NCBI GenBank assembly: GCA_037043015.1
Contig: CM073325.1
Location: 19,447,001-19,511,000 of the forward strand
Origin: Bryum argenteum
Lineage: Eukaryota; Streptophyta; Bryopsida; Bryales; Bryaceae
Direction of reading: 5' to 3'
DNA length: 64,000 nucleotides
In this document: positions 34,800 to 46,121 of the stretch, piece after piece
Numbering within the stretch: position 1 is the first letter of the stretch
Layout: every line of letters starts with the position of its first letter
Position numbers and translations under genes: made by a program
The notes under the pieces: model-generated
Seen by the model: the letters and a program-made list of their open reading frames with translations, nothing else
What the model was told of the DNA's origin: nothing
Databases searched by the model: none

Positions 34800-36050
34800 G
34801 GTGCGTTTCTTGATTGGTTGTATTTTGTTAATTATTTATTAACGATGAGGTTTTTGGGTTTCTTCCTGCGACATATTGTACTCAACTGAGATTGTAGTTA
34901 AGTTATACGACAAAGTCACTTAATTAGTAATGTAGGTGACTTCTTCATTTCTCTGAAGCCTTTGTTTCATGCACGTGAAAACCTGAAAAAGGCCTCACTC
35001 CAACGAAATGAGTGATTGCTCATTATGATATCGGTTTTGGACTTCTTGAGGTACCGATCCCTCCGTAGTCTGTGTGGCATATGAGTGTGAATTTTGAAAG
35101 TGTGTCACAGAGTTTTTACAGGTTATAAATTTCCTCATTATAGTTGATGTCGTATCCTCGAAGTTGATAATGAACTCAAATCATAAGCAGAAGTTAAGGA
35201 CTGTGCAGGTAAGCTATTTTTCGGAACTTTGTTGTACGGTGGAGTACAGAAATATTTCGAACTGCCCTCTAGAGGCAGTTTTTGAAAAAGTTTGAAATTT
35301 GACTTTTTACTAAAAAATGATTGGAATTGCAATCTGTGGAAGGCGTCGGAATTGTACTACAGTATCATTGCAAAAACTCACTTCTTTTTGTAATGTCTAT
35401 CTACCATTTGCTATTGAGTACTTTCACGTTTTACTTCAATTATAATGTTCGTTTTCACTTAGCAGATTTGATATGAGCCCATGAAGTTGTTTTTTAGAAA
35501 CTTGAGCCCATACTTTAAAGTGCATGTGGTGCATTTGTGTGTGTTTGATCATGAGATGTTTTGGCGGCAACTTTCAAGTGTAGTAAATTCAAATTATCAT
35601 GATTTAGTGGCAAGTGAAAGTTGGACATCCATTTATGATTAGGCACATCAATAATTTGACACACCCATAATGGGCTTATCTTGTATATACTTGTGCTTTT
35701 GTCTTGCTTTGAAATTGCATCATGGCACATGTTTCCTCGTTGAGTCCTTTGCTTAACCCCTAAATTTCCTTGTTGCAAAACGGTCTAAGGCAAAAAAATT
35801 GAACTTCCTTTAGATTAAGCTCAAAATATCTCAATCTAAGCATTATTTAAAATATTGAACCAAAAGATCTCAAAGTTTACTTGCCATTCTTCTCACACCA
35901 AATTTGAACCGTTCATTCTTCCTCATTTGTGAGATTATAATGGTCAAAGTTGGTTGAGTTTTTCTCCTCCAGGAACCTCCAAAACCCATTTCGGGTTTTA
36001 AGGAAAGGTAGGGTATGAGTGCAATCATGTATTTGGGTGTATTTGGATAC
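34800..36050. other. intergenic DNA downstream of TPK
   Basis: No credible frame. A lone TTAACCCCTAAATTTCC string at 35753 resembles one end of the TTAA elements, without a visible partner. Confidence 0.4.
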
Positions 36051-36253
36051 GTTAAGCCCTCTCGAGAACAATTGTTTGAGTTAAGCCCTCTCAAGAACAA
36101 TTGTTTGAGTTAAGCCCTCTCAAGAACAATTGTTTGAGTTAAGCCCTCTCAAGAACAATTGTTTGAGTTAAGCCCTCTCAAGAACAATTGTTTGAGTTAA
36201 GCCCTCTCAAGAACAATTGTTTGAGTTAAGCCTTCTGAAGAACAATTGTTTGA
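36051..36253. repeat. seven tandem copies of a 29-base unit
   Basis: Unit starts GTTAAGCCCTCTCAAGAACA and ends ATTGTTTGA; copies begin at 36051, 36080, 36109, 36138, 36167, 36196 and 36225. The five inner copies are identical; the first has one change and the last two or three. Each unit contains the palindrome AACAATTGTT. The homogeneity points to recent expansion. Confidence 0.97.
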
Positions 36254-36652
36254 TTACTCAGATATCAAGGAAATTTGAAAGGCACTTTGGGGACTTGCAC
36301 ACTTAAAAATAAGGGGCAACCACAGGTTGAAGCCACATCTCTTCAAATAAGCAAGTGATTCCTACATGAGAGAAAGTATGGGGAGTGGCAACAATGACAT
36401 GGAACAACCTTCTTTGAATTTTGCTTTAGTACTCCCCCTCTCATATGGTTTGGGCCTCACTCACAATTGTCTACCCAGTCCCCTCACTGTCCTGTCCGGC
36501 CCTTAACGCGAGGGAAGGCAAGCCCTCACTGACCCGCGAGGACTGCACCCCGTCCCTTCTGGTTCCTCTGGTTGTCCTTGACAGGAACAGAGGCGATTGG
36601 TAATTAGGGTTCCAAGTGCCAATTGCTGAAGCTGTGAAGCGGCACGGGAGCG

Positions 36653-36859
36653 ATGGACGGAGTAGCTATGCAGAGGGCGCGCGAGTCGCTCGACATTGTG
36701 CACATGATGTCCAACCTCCTGGGCGCCGGCCTCGACCGCCAGACGCTTGCCATTCTCGTCGCTCTCTGCGAGCACGGCGTCAATCCTGAAGCCCTGGCTG
36801 CCGTCGTTAAGGAACTTCGGCGAGAGGCCGCTGCCGTCTCGGACAAGCCCACTCATTGA
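36653..36859 (+). CDS. MZT1: mitotic-spindle organizing protein 1 (MOZART1/GIP)
   Basis: A small adaptor of the gamma-tubulin complex that helps recruit it to microtubule nucleation sites and, in plants, to the nuclear envelope. The single-exon 68-residue protein carries the whole conserved core: ARESLDIVHMMSNLLGAGLD, then RQTLAILVALCEHGVNPEAL and AAVVKELRRE. Length is typical of the family (about 70 residues). The start ATG 36653 gives the acidic MDGVAMQR leader, like the MDEEA start of Arabidopsis GIP1. The gene is GC-rich relative to its flanks. The downstream stop is TGA at 36857. Confidence 0.94.
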   Translation: MDGVAMQRARESLDIVHMMSNLLGAGLDRQTLAILVALCEHGVNPEALAAVVKELRREAAAVSDKPTH

Positions 36860-39200
36860 TCACCGGATCGGGCCGGCAATCATTTCTTCACCGGAGCTTT
36901 CTACGGGACTGGAATGTTGAGAGTGGCTCAATTTACTTGGTGATCGGCCCCGGTTCTGCAATGTGTACAGTACGTTGTTGACTGCCCCGAGTGATGAGAA
37001 TTCTATTTTTTTGGTACCAGAAGAAAGACGTCAGGGTGAGCCTTGTCGCAGGGAAGGTTTCATTACCAAGTAGATCTTGAGAAACCCTGGTTGCTGCTGT
37101 GAAATCAGATTGTACAGTAGTGCTGGACATGACATTGTTCGAGACATCTTCTTCATTCTCTCTTCTAATGAGTCCTCTGATTAGTTAGAGTTCTTCTGCG
37201 AGCTGGTTTGTGGCAGACAGTATATAGGTTGAGGTGAACTTTATTGGACATGATACTGTATGTCTCGTTTAGATCTTGAGTACACCTCTATGCCTGAAAA
37301 TCAGTCTTTGGTCATGTATGGAGTTGTATCCGAATGTAAAAAGTCCAATGATTGATTGGCATCTGAACGAATCTATCCATTCAGCGATTATGTGTGTTGT
37401 TGCCATACATGAACGTGTAATAGAAAATAAATCTGATGTTGTATGTGCTATCTACAATGGATCAATCCAGTTACTACTGTAGAAGTTGCAACTACGAAAG
37501 TTCAAATCTATCGTCAACATATCATTGTAAGCAGCATTTCTTGGTAAGCGGACAATTGCACTTCTTTTGAAATGTGGTTCTGCTGGTATGTGTCGTTTTA
37601 TAGTCCAATTTCTTTTGAGGTCGAGTCAAAGTGGAGGTTATTATGGTAAGGAAGAGTTTCTTACTTCCTTTTCAGTGTGAACTGATGTATTGATTGTGTC
37701 GAAGTGGAGGTTATCATGAAAAGGAAGAGTTTCTTACTTCCTTTCCGATGTGAACTGCTTTTTCTGTTTCCTGAAAATGAATTCACAAGCAATTCACTAT
37801 CATATTTATGGGCAATGGTTCGTGGCAGCTACCAAGGAGGCACCCTAGAATCCGTGGGGACCTCCCAAGGTCGTTTTTGATAATTCTGAATTCAAATTTG
37901 AGGTCTCCGACCCCACGTTACACTTCCAAGCCTCCTCCTTGGCATTTAATGTCTATACATCAAAAAATTAGGGGGCTCATTACCCCTCCTCCATCCTCCT
38001 TGGTAGCTGCTACGAACGCTTACCCCATATTTATTGCTATTTCACTAATATTTGTGATGCTAATTCATTATCATATTCATTGATGAAGAGTGGTCAAACC
38101 ACATTTTCACCCATGTACTGTATACTACTCATGTATACTGAAACCACATATGCACCAGTGTTTGTCCATGTCTTCATCAAAAAATAAATGGAGAACCACA
38201 GATGTGGTGTGTGTACATTTATTTATGAAAGATTGAGTCAAGGCAAGTATTCTGGATTTATTATGATATGCTTTTTCTCATTCAAATGGGATGCGTACAC
38301 AAGATTGACACACAGTGATGCCACGATAGATACACTAGTAAATTACAGCTTCACATATTCTCTTCTTTCCATTTTTCCGTGTTGCATCTTGCAATGTTTG
38401 TGATGATGCCATGATAGATATACTAGTTAAATACTGCTTTCAGCCCTCACATGTTGACAACGTTCCATTCTTTCAAGTTGCATCTTGCAATGCTTGTGAG
38501 TCTTATGAGTATAAATAACAGCATATATACTTTGGACAACCAGTAACGATGGAGTTTTGGTTCGAATCAAGTTTCATATTTTAGAATCGAATGTACAGTA
38601 CATTCGAGTACTGAATTTCCAGCACAACACTATACCGCTCTCTGGCTTGATACTTCAGATCGCTTTCTGTGACACGTGGCAAGTCAGGCCAATAACATCC
38701 CATGTTACCTGGCGACTGTAATGATGAATCAATGATAAAAAAAGAGGGAGTCCCAAAAAGCAAACGAAAGCAACCTGAATGGAGAAGATAATTCCTAGTC
38801 CAACTTACCAGCATGTGCTTAAAAACGGTAGTGCAAGCCAGACATTCTGTTCTACAACCTGGATATGTATTTGGAACTCACCTCCTTAGACAACCCACAA
38901 GTAATCTGATATCAACCTATGAATATAACTTACAATCAACCTGAGCAGCCCAGCGATGAACTGGACTGGTCTCCTTACAATACCCTTCAATCAAAACGAG
39001 ACCACCCTGTCACCGTTTTACAATCACACTCAACCTATGTACTTACAACTTTTGCACCCTGAAGCTGAAACGAAGACCTTCCTACGTTTCACCAGCTATT
39101 GCCTCCAGGCGTCTTGATCATGTCAGCAATCCTTCCATCTAAGGCTCAGCCATATCATGTCATGCTGAAGAGGACAAGAGGTAACGCAAATGGTAACTTG
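36860..39200. other. intergenic DNA with small repeats
   Basis: Holds a two-fold 56-base direct repeat (37629-37684 and 37702-37757, on AAGTGGAGGTTATYATG) and one MITE (37815-38021). No frame is convincing. Confidence 0.5.
37815..38021. mobile_element. MITE copy 2, related to 31450-31654
   Basis: Terminal inverted repeat TTCGTGGCAGCTACCAAGGA against TCCTTGGTAGCTGCTACGAA. The interior shares GTTTTTGATAATTCTGAA, CTTGGCATTTA and AATTAGGGGGCTCATTACCC with the first copy. Its ends are longer and better matched. Confidence 0.75.
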
Positions 39201-39203
39201 CAC

Positions 39204-40455
39204 TCAGCTCCGGCAGCCATGAAGAAAGATTCCACCACAGAAGAATGAAATGATGATGTAGAGCAAGACTATGATGAGACACGTCAATGTTGCCCTGCGA
39301 TAACCACCCAGTGCGTTATTCAGTGCTCAAGCAAATTCTATCAAAAGGAGAGTTCAGAAGTCTCATGCTCCTATTTCGATCATTATTTAACGTGTAAACA
39401 AAAGCAATTCTGAGCACACCTCTTCATCAACCTAATTTATGAAATGTTCAGGCACCTTAAGTAGCAGTTGCAGGCATTCATTCCTGGTCCCCACGAAATA
39501 AATACTGTACATCAAGCATCATATTCCAAATCTCTCCCTCAACCGTTTCCGTTCAACTCCCAAGTGCCTTCTTACGAAAATGAAAGTAGAGAAGCTCGTT
39601 CTCTGACTAAAAATACTTACAAGAGTTTAGCATTTTTTATCCACATGGCTTGTCGCAATCTGCGTGACTGCTTCTTGAAACGGAAGGTGTTGTCCTGAAT
39701 TGTAGCTGTCTTATCCACCAGCAATTCGATGCGATCACCTCTCTCCAAAACCTTATCGATATTCTCAACCATGACAGCTCGGACCTGAGGCGCAAGGTCT
39801 TCGTTAGAAAACTTCAAAGGTAGGCCAAACATTTCAAGGAAAAAAGAAAAGGTGGGCCAAAAGAAGCCTGGCAAAGAAAGAAGGTTTCGACTACAAAAGT
39901 TTGTCAGCCACAAGACAAAGACTTACCTCAGCAATTTCACCTTTCACTCTGTTGATTGTATCAGCATTTGGATTGCTGGAGAAGTACTCCATCTGCTGGT
40001 GCAAAACTCGGGAAAACTCATCGTTCATGGCATATGCTAGGGCAGTACTCGCCACCTTTCCATAGTTTTTCATGAACCTCATGTGAATATCCTCCAGATA
40101 TGAGAAGGGGATCCTTCCTGCGATATGAAAAATGTCAGCATCCATCTGAACTTGTCCCAAATTTTCTTCACCCGAACTTTAAGAACGAACCGCAAATCGA
40201 AACCCTAAAGTCCAAACAGAGAAGCATAATCATCTTACTTCCAAAAGTATCGCTTGCCATGCAAAGGAAGGTCAAGCCATCTGCTTTCATTATATGAAAG
40301 ATATGCCGATCCTGCGAGTAGGAGACACGGTTATCCCCTCCAGCGGGAATCTTCTCCAAAATTCGGCGGGCAATAGTGCTCGCATTCCCAGATGCGGCAC
40401 TGAACTCCGCAAGCACCACCGTCCCCCTCGCGACCAAGGCATAAAGGATTGTCAT
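39204..40455 (-). CDS. VAMP714: VAMP71-group longin R-SNARE (VAMP714-like)
   Basis: Membrane-anchored R-SNARE of the plant VAMP71 group, acting in fusion at Golgi/vacuole/tonoplast. Coding exons on the minus strand are 40455-40239, 40117-39927, 39784-39621 and 39294-39204; they total 220 residues, the family length. An N-terminal longin domain (YALVARGTVVLAEFS, SQDRHIFHIMKADGLTFLCM, FSYLEDIHMRFMKNYGKVAS) comes first. The SNARE motif follows (VRAVMVENIDKVLERGDRIE ... LLVDKTA) with the zero-layer arginine in LERGDR, and then a C-terminal membrane anchor (CLIIVLLYIIISFF). The ending FCGGIFLHGCRS closely parallels FCGGITLPSCRS in Arabidopsis VAMP714, which is why I chose that symbol. The 5' leader reaches toward about 41.2 kb. 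Confidence 0.95.
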
Positions 40456-41289
40456 GTCGCCCTTTGAACAAACAAGTCAAACAATAGGTGTTAAAACAAC
40501 ACGCCAACCAAATTCAAAAAGCGAACAGCAAGCAGAATGAATTCATCCTTCTGAACATTCACAGAGACTGCAGACTGCTTGTAAGGACATCCCGCGTTCA
40601 TGCTTTAACCAAAAAATCACTCACCTCAAAGAATGTTCACGAGATTCCTTCCACGTCGAAGCCTCTAAATCCTGAAAGTCACACAATCTTCAGCATGCTT
40701 CTAACAAGAGCTTTCGCAATATCCCGAATCCTCAATAATCTCTACAGCATCGACTCCAGGAAATTAAAAAGGACGTTCCTGGACACCTAACCCCCACCGA
40801 CCATTGAGCACTAACCAGGGCAATACGTCACCGGAGCCAGAAAGAAATCCACGCAGGGAACTAAGGTGGGCACAAAAAACAGAACGGCTTGGCAAGTAAG
40901 CAACGACTAGAATTCAAATTCAAGAAAATAAGGACAGAAGTTTAAAGGACATAAGTGACACATGATTGATTGGAGGGACGGAGGTAAGATGATACCTGAA
41001 GAGGGGCGGATCCGTGACCGACAGAGAACGAACGATGGCTGAAGCGGATCCGTGGAAAACGAGGAGAGAAGCAATCGGGATCGGAAGATCGGGAACCCGG
41101 CAATTGGAAAGGGTTCCCTGCTGACGCTTCCGCCTCGAAAGGCAGCTCCGCTGTCATGCTGATACCTATGTGCTTCGTTATTCGCCGGGTTTCTACTCCC
41201 GGGTATACAGCGGTATCGCCCACGTCACCGACAATATTATCCAATTTTTGTTCAGCGCCAGTGGTATTTAAAATACTGTACGATACTCA

Positions 41290-43080
41290 AGCAATTTTGC
41301 AAGAGTATTATTTTAAGTTATGAGGTGATGTCTATAAGATCATTTAGGTATTTTGACATCAAGTAAATTTTATTTATGTATAATATTTTATTTGTGTAAG
41401 AGTTGTGCAACCCAGTGAAGCATGTGGAGTTTCCACCTACAATGATACTAGTGCACGTTCTCTACGAGGATTTTCATCAAAATTAGTGGAATGAAACACT
41501 CTTGGTGGAGAGCTTGGTGGAAATTCCCCATGTTTCTACTAGATAAATCACACCAGATGTTTACTCCAAGCATATTTAGCATAGCTACGAGTCTATCCAC
41601 ATAAGCCTTTTTCAACAAAACCAATGACTTTTTCTTGCACTTAAGAACTAGTATGTCCCCACAGCGTTGCCACGCTCATACAAAAAAATTCTCATACTTA
41701 TGTGGTCATAAGTACTTGGATATACATTGTGTTGCAAACCAAAAACCTTGATCCAAAATTTCCAAACATAAGCTCATGCACATGAGGATAGATAAAAGAG
41801 AGCTGGTAGCAATGTGCACTTTGACCATATCTTACCTTGACCAATGTGTAAGGGAAGTACAATCAGAAAAGTACAATAAGAAGCCAGGAAGCAAGGAAAT
41901 TATACCTTGTTAGGAATAGATAACATAATGAATGGTGGGTGGCATTAAGATTTTGCTAAGTTTCAATCTTCCGTAATTACCAACAAAGATTCCCCCATTC
42001 ATTTCACGGGCGAGTTGCTCTCTTTACGGGGTATTTCTAGGGAAACCAAAGATCATGGGGAATCAATATACATAATCTCTTGTACATTTTTTGAATGATC
42101 TCTTCCATCTCTTGTTTGATCATGTAGGTGTTTACATTGGGCAATCCCCGTCTCCTTGGGTAATGCAAATTATATTCTCCTCTGTATTGGACTACGCCCT
42201 CCTTGTTGAGAAATTTATTTTCACATTACCCTTGCTGTAGAGGATTTCCTTACACAAGACCTCCTTTGGCGAGATACCTATGAGTGGAGATGTTCTACGA
42301 TGGATAAGTTTCATTTCAAAATCTGGAACCCGATACATATATATCTTTAGAATGGACGGATGAAATGTTTGCAGTGTAGATGAAGTGTAACGGATGAACG
42401 GTTTCCACGGGGTTGGTTCTGACCTTCCTGGTGCAAAGCCACGTGAGTTACGTGCTTCCCGGCGATGATTTCGGCGGTGCCGCACTGTCCGCAATTTTGT
42501 TTAGAATTCTGAATAACATATTTTCAGAGTTGCAAAATTGCAAAAAACTGTAGAAAACCTCAACAATTTGCATCATGCATCTCGATTCAAGGTTTCCTCC
42601 CTCGTGATACAATGTCTGAATGTTACGGTACTCTTGTTTTGCTTCATTGCGATGAGGGAGGTGTCGATAAGTTTGCCTGGCTTTCTCTGTGCATCCTGAT
42701 CAGAGAACGTGCAAAAAATGACGAATTCTTATTGCGCGTGCGTTGATTGTTGTCGGTCTCAGCTACATCAGAATTAAGTCTGTGTTCGCGAGAAGGAAGT
42801 TCGGTTGACATCGCTGAAGCGACTGAAGAAATATTGGATATCTGCGAGTGACTCGTACCTCTACATTTTGGTTCTGGAAGTTTAAATTCCGAAAAAGGCT
42901 GCATTAATTAGTGCAAATAAACTCTCTTCTGAAAAATTAATCTGCAAAACTGAACAACGCAACACCTTTCACAATCACCACACAGGCATGTAACGAAAGA
43001 AGATTTTGAAAGGCGACGAGGTTTTCGAACAATCAGGAGTAAATTAACGACGACTAAGCGGAGCCGGATAATCCGCTTTT
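41290..43080. other. divergent intergenic region between the SNARE and NDPK-like genes
   Basis: A minus-strand frame at 42644-42904 (contains MSTELPSREHRLNSDVAETD) looks mildly protein-like and lies just upstream of the NDPK-like gene on the opposite strand. I cannot support it as a gene. No repeats of note. Confidence 0.35.
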
Positions 43081-43088
43081 CTCCTGAC

Positions 43089-43096
43089 TATAAAAA
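43089..43096 (+). promoter_or_regulatory. TATA-like box close to the NDPK-like start
   Basis: TATAAAAA lies only about 21 bases before the first ATG (43117). If it is used with normal spacing, transcription would start near or after 43117, favouring the ATG at 43147 as the translation start. Confidence 0.4.
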
Positions 43097-43116
43097 GCGA
43101 CAAAAAGTCCGTCAAG

Positions 43117-44998
43117 ATGGTGAGAGTCACGAGTGCATTGTTTCCGATGGATTCGACGCTATGCATCATCAAGCCTGATGCTATGCGCCTGGGCTACAAG
43201 CAGAACATCTGCCACATGATTCACATGTTCGGCTTCAATGTCATCGCCGAAGCCACCTTCAAGGTGAATTGCCGAAGTCCTCTACTGACATTTCGTTTCA
43301 TGTTGTAATCTGCAGCTCAGAATTCGTGTTTCAGTCTTTCTCGATGTCTTGAAAGTCACACCGGAATATTTCAGTTTCAGACTACTTCGATCATTAATAT
43401 CACATAATAGTGAATCAATTTCTTTCTCTACTTTCTCTCATAAACCATCCATCAAGTTTAGACTCTGTATTTGGTGTCAAGGAAGTTCAAAATTCCTGCG
43501 AATGGGATTTTACTTCTTCTCTTCCTGCTGGTTAAATAGCATCAGTTCATATTATTTAGCAAGTACGATCAGCACAATCTCATTCGTAGCTTCAGCATGA
43601 ACTCATTGAAATGAGTTCATGCACTGAGATTTGCTAGAAACAAAGGTACGGCAAGTGCTCACATTTTCATTTGCCGGTCAGTAACACTCCGGCTTCTCTT
43701 AAATGACTTGCACCCCGCGTTGACTTGCTTTGAATGAATGTGAACAATGTGTTGATAGTTGACGAGGGTGCGGGCGGAGCAATTCTATCGAGCACATGCT
43801 AAGATGCCGTACTTTGAGACCCTTATCCGCTTCATGATAAGGTGCTCATCAAGTCAGTTTCAACTTTAATGACTACTAAGAAGTACTTGAAGCACTAACT
43901 AAGCATGAACTTGATGTATAAGGGCCGAAATTCATTTTGCCGCTACCAGGGATCAGTTAATGAGTATTATGTGGTCTTCTGCAGAGATTTCAGTAAGCTT
44001 CATACTCTTTGTAATTTCTGATGTTTGCAGCCGGTCGATTTATTGCATGGTGCTGGTGAGAGACAATTGCTGTCGAGCATTTCGTGCGCTGCTTGGTCCC
44101 AAAGACTCTAACCGTGCACGCAGAGAAGCTCCTCAGACGTAGCCAACAATTCTCTTCCTTGAGTTTTGTAATAGTGGAGGGCAGCTTTATGCCTTCCAAA
44201 ATGAAATCATAACATTCTGTACCTATCTTAGAGGAGTCCCTGCTGTTGATTGAACCGTCAAAGCATGCAAATCAAGTCGTAGATAGCCTCGTCAGATGCT
44301 GTTTGCAGTCGAATTATCATAAAATAGAGCTTCTCAAAAGCATAAATTTCTAGCTCAGTGTCAGTTGGTTTAGTGTTATGGCCTTTCACCTAGCAATTAC
44401 CTGTCTGCCTTTCATTCCTGTATGCATAAGCATGATAGATTATGTGATCCGTTCTTCCTCATCAGATGTTTGATACTATTTAGCTTCCGAGTTTGTACTC
44501 TCACTGTTTGTCAGGATGCAACAACTGACCATTAGCAGCTGACCTTTTCCTCGGGTAATCTTGCAGAATCCGGGCATTGTATGGCACAGATGGACGGATG
44601 AATGCTGTACATGGCAGTGATTCTGTAAGAGAAGCTGAATGGGAGATCAAGTTCTTCTTCCCGACAGGTACTTACCAAATTGCTTGCCTCATATGGTAGT
44701 CGGGGTTAATCTTAACCGGTATGTAAGCCTTGTGCATGATTACGCCCACGGAGTTTCACTTAAGAAGCAGACTGTTTGAGAGAAAAGTAAGAGGTAAAAG
44801 AGCTACCTTGTTTGTCAACCTGCCGTGCCATAATCCTAACTTCATGTTTTGACAGTGATACTGGAGCCTTACCCTAATTCAAAGGACGCTGCGGCTTACT
44901 TTAAGGAGCACGTACAGCCCCTCTTGCTAAAAGGTTTGGTGGCTCTTGCGAAGGCCAAACCTGCTTGCGAAACATATGGCGCGACTGTATCCTCCTAA
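43117..44998 (+). CDS. nucleoside diphosphate kinase-like protein (NME5-like group)
   Basis: NDPKs move the terminal phosphate between nucleoside triphosphates and diphosphates through a phosphohistidine. Coding exons are 43117-43263, 43759-43841, 44031-44138, 44567-44667 and 44856-44998 (193 residues). Visible family motifs are TLCIIKPDAM (substrate lysine), LTRVRAEQFY, LLGPKDSN, IRALYGTDGRMNAVHGSDSV (active-site histidine) and EWEIKFFFP. The tail VILEPYPNSKDAAAYFKEHV then LLKGLVALAKAKP matches the extended NDPKs of the NME5/plant NDK5 type and not the short housekeeping enzymes. That group often continues into a Dpy-30-like end, which is absent here. The start could be 43117 or 43147 (MDSTLC). 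Confidence 0.88.
43595..43622. repeat. 13-base inverted repeat in an NDPK-like intron
   Basis: GCATGAACTCATT and its exact reverse complement are separated by GA, making a 28-base hairpin in intron 1. Confidence 0.85.
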
Positions 44999-44999
44999 A

Positions 45000-46120
45000 T
45001 ATTATTTCGAATCATTGCATCTCTGCAGGTAATGTCTTGACTCAAAGACGCTAGTTCGATGCCTTAACTAAGGTTGCGTCAGAGATGGCTTGCACATTGG
45101 CTGCACGATCACAACCCACGTCTACCTCTCATATGTATTTGCGTAGAGAAAGAGTACGACAAATTGAAGGAGGAGCCTGTCATCGAGTTTCCATTCTACT
45201 GAGTCATCTTGTCTTGTAACAGTAACCAGTTTTGTAGCTTGTACCTTGTCCGGGGTACATTTATTGTTCTCCACAAAAGACAAGTGGGACAGAGGGCGTC
45301 CTCTTTCTTGATAGTTAGGTTTTACAGGTAGTCAGTTCTTCTGACCCCAGTGTTATTTGTGTACTCTTTCATCTCTTTCAACAAAATGGTTGTGCTGCAA
45401 CCATAACGACAAGATCTCGACAATATGAAGCTCCAATTGGTATGACTATCAATACTAAATTGGTGTGCGTTTCTAGGTAGCTGCCAAAATTTGCAGCACC
45501 TAAACAATCGCAGAAGAATTAATTCTAAGGAAACATTAATGATGCTTCCCAATATCACGTAACCCAGCTGAGGGTTAAAAACAAATATGCACTTACAAGA
45601 GGAATGGAGCCCAACCTCCTTCCTGCTACCAATCCTTCCAACTTTCCCACAATCTTCTCATCCAATAGTCTGCATGACAAGAGCAAAATGTGCATTTCAA
45701 TATCGATGGTGGTTACAACAAGGGGTAGTCATGAGCAAAATGTACATTTCAATATCAATGGTGGTTACAACAAGGGGTAAGATTACCCCAGATCACAGGC
45801 TCCTATATAACTGAACTAACCCAGCTTGTTGCTATACTACAGGATGCAGCTGCGGTGATTAATCACCGTGCCAGTATGTAATGCTCACTAACTCACGTCT
45901 TCATGCTTTCTCAAATGGAAAGAATCGCATGTACAGAATCCGTTCCGGGGTTCCGCTTCTCCATCCGCAATGCACCATGTGGGGGGCGGTGCTGAACTTC
46001 GTACACTAGATATACATGGTTTTACAATTTCTCGAAAAGTGGGCTTAACTACAAAGGCCAGGTTACGATTACAACTACATTCACTACAACAGATACATAC
46101 ATTCATGTGGTTTGCTCGGG
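45000..46120. other. intergenic DNA between convergent genes
   Basis: Contains a 47-base direct repeat (45681-45727 and 45733-45779, on GAGCAAAATGTRCATTTCAA) in near-identical copies. It holds the 3' ends of the NDPK-like (+) and DUF3537 (-) genes. No further gene is seen. Confidence 0.5.
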
Positions 46121-46121
46121 C

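Noticed and set aside
40942-41244. 100-codon minus-strand frame upstream of the SNARE gene
   Set aside because: Probably leader sequence; it cannot be joined in frame to the SNARE protein, whose start matches the family.
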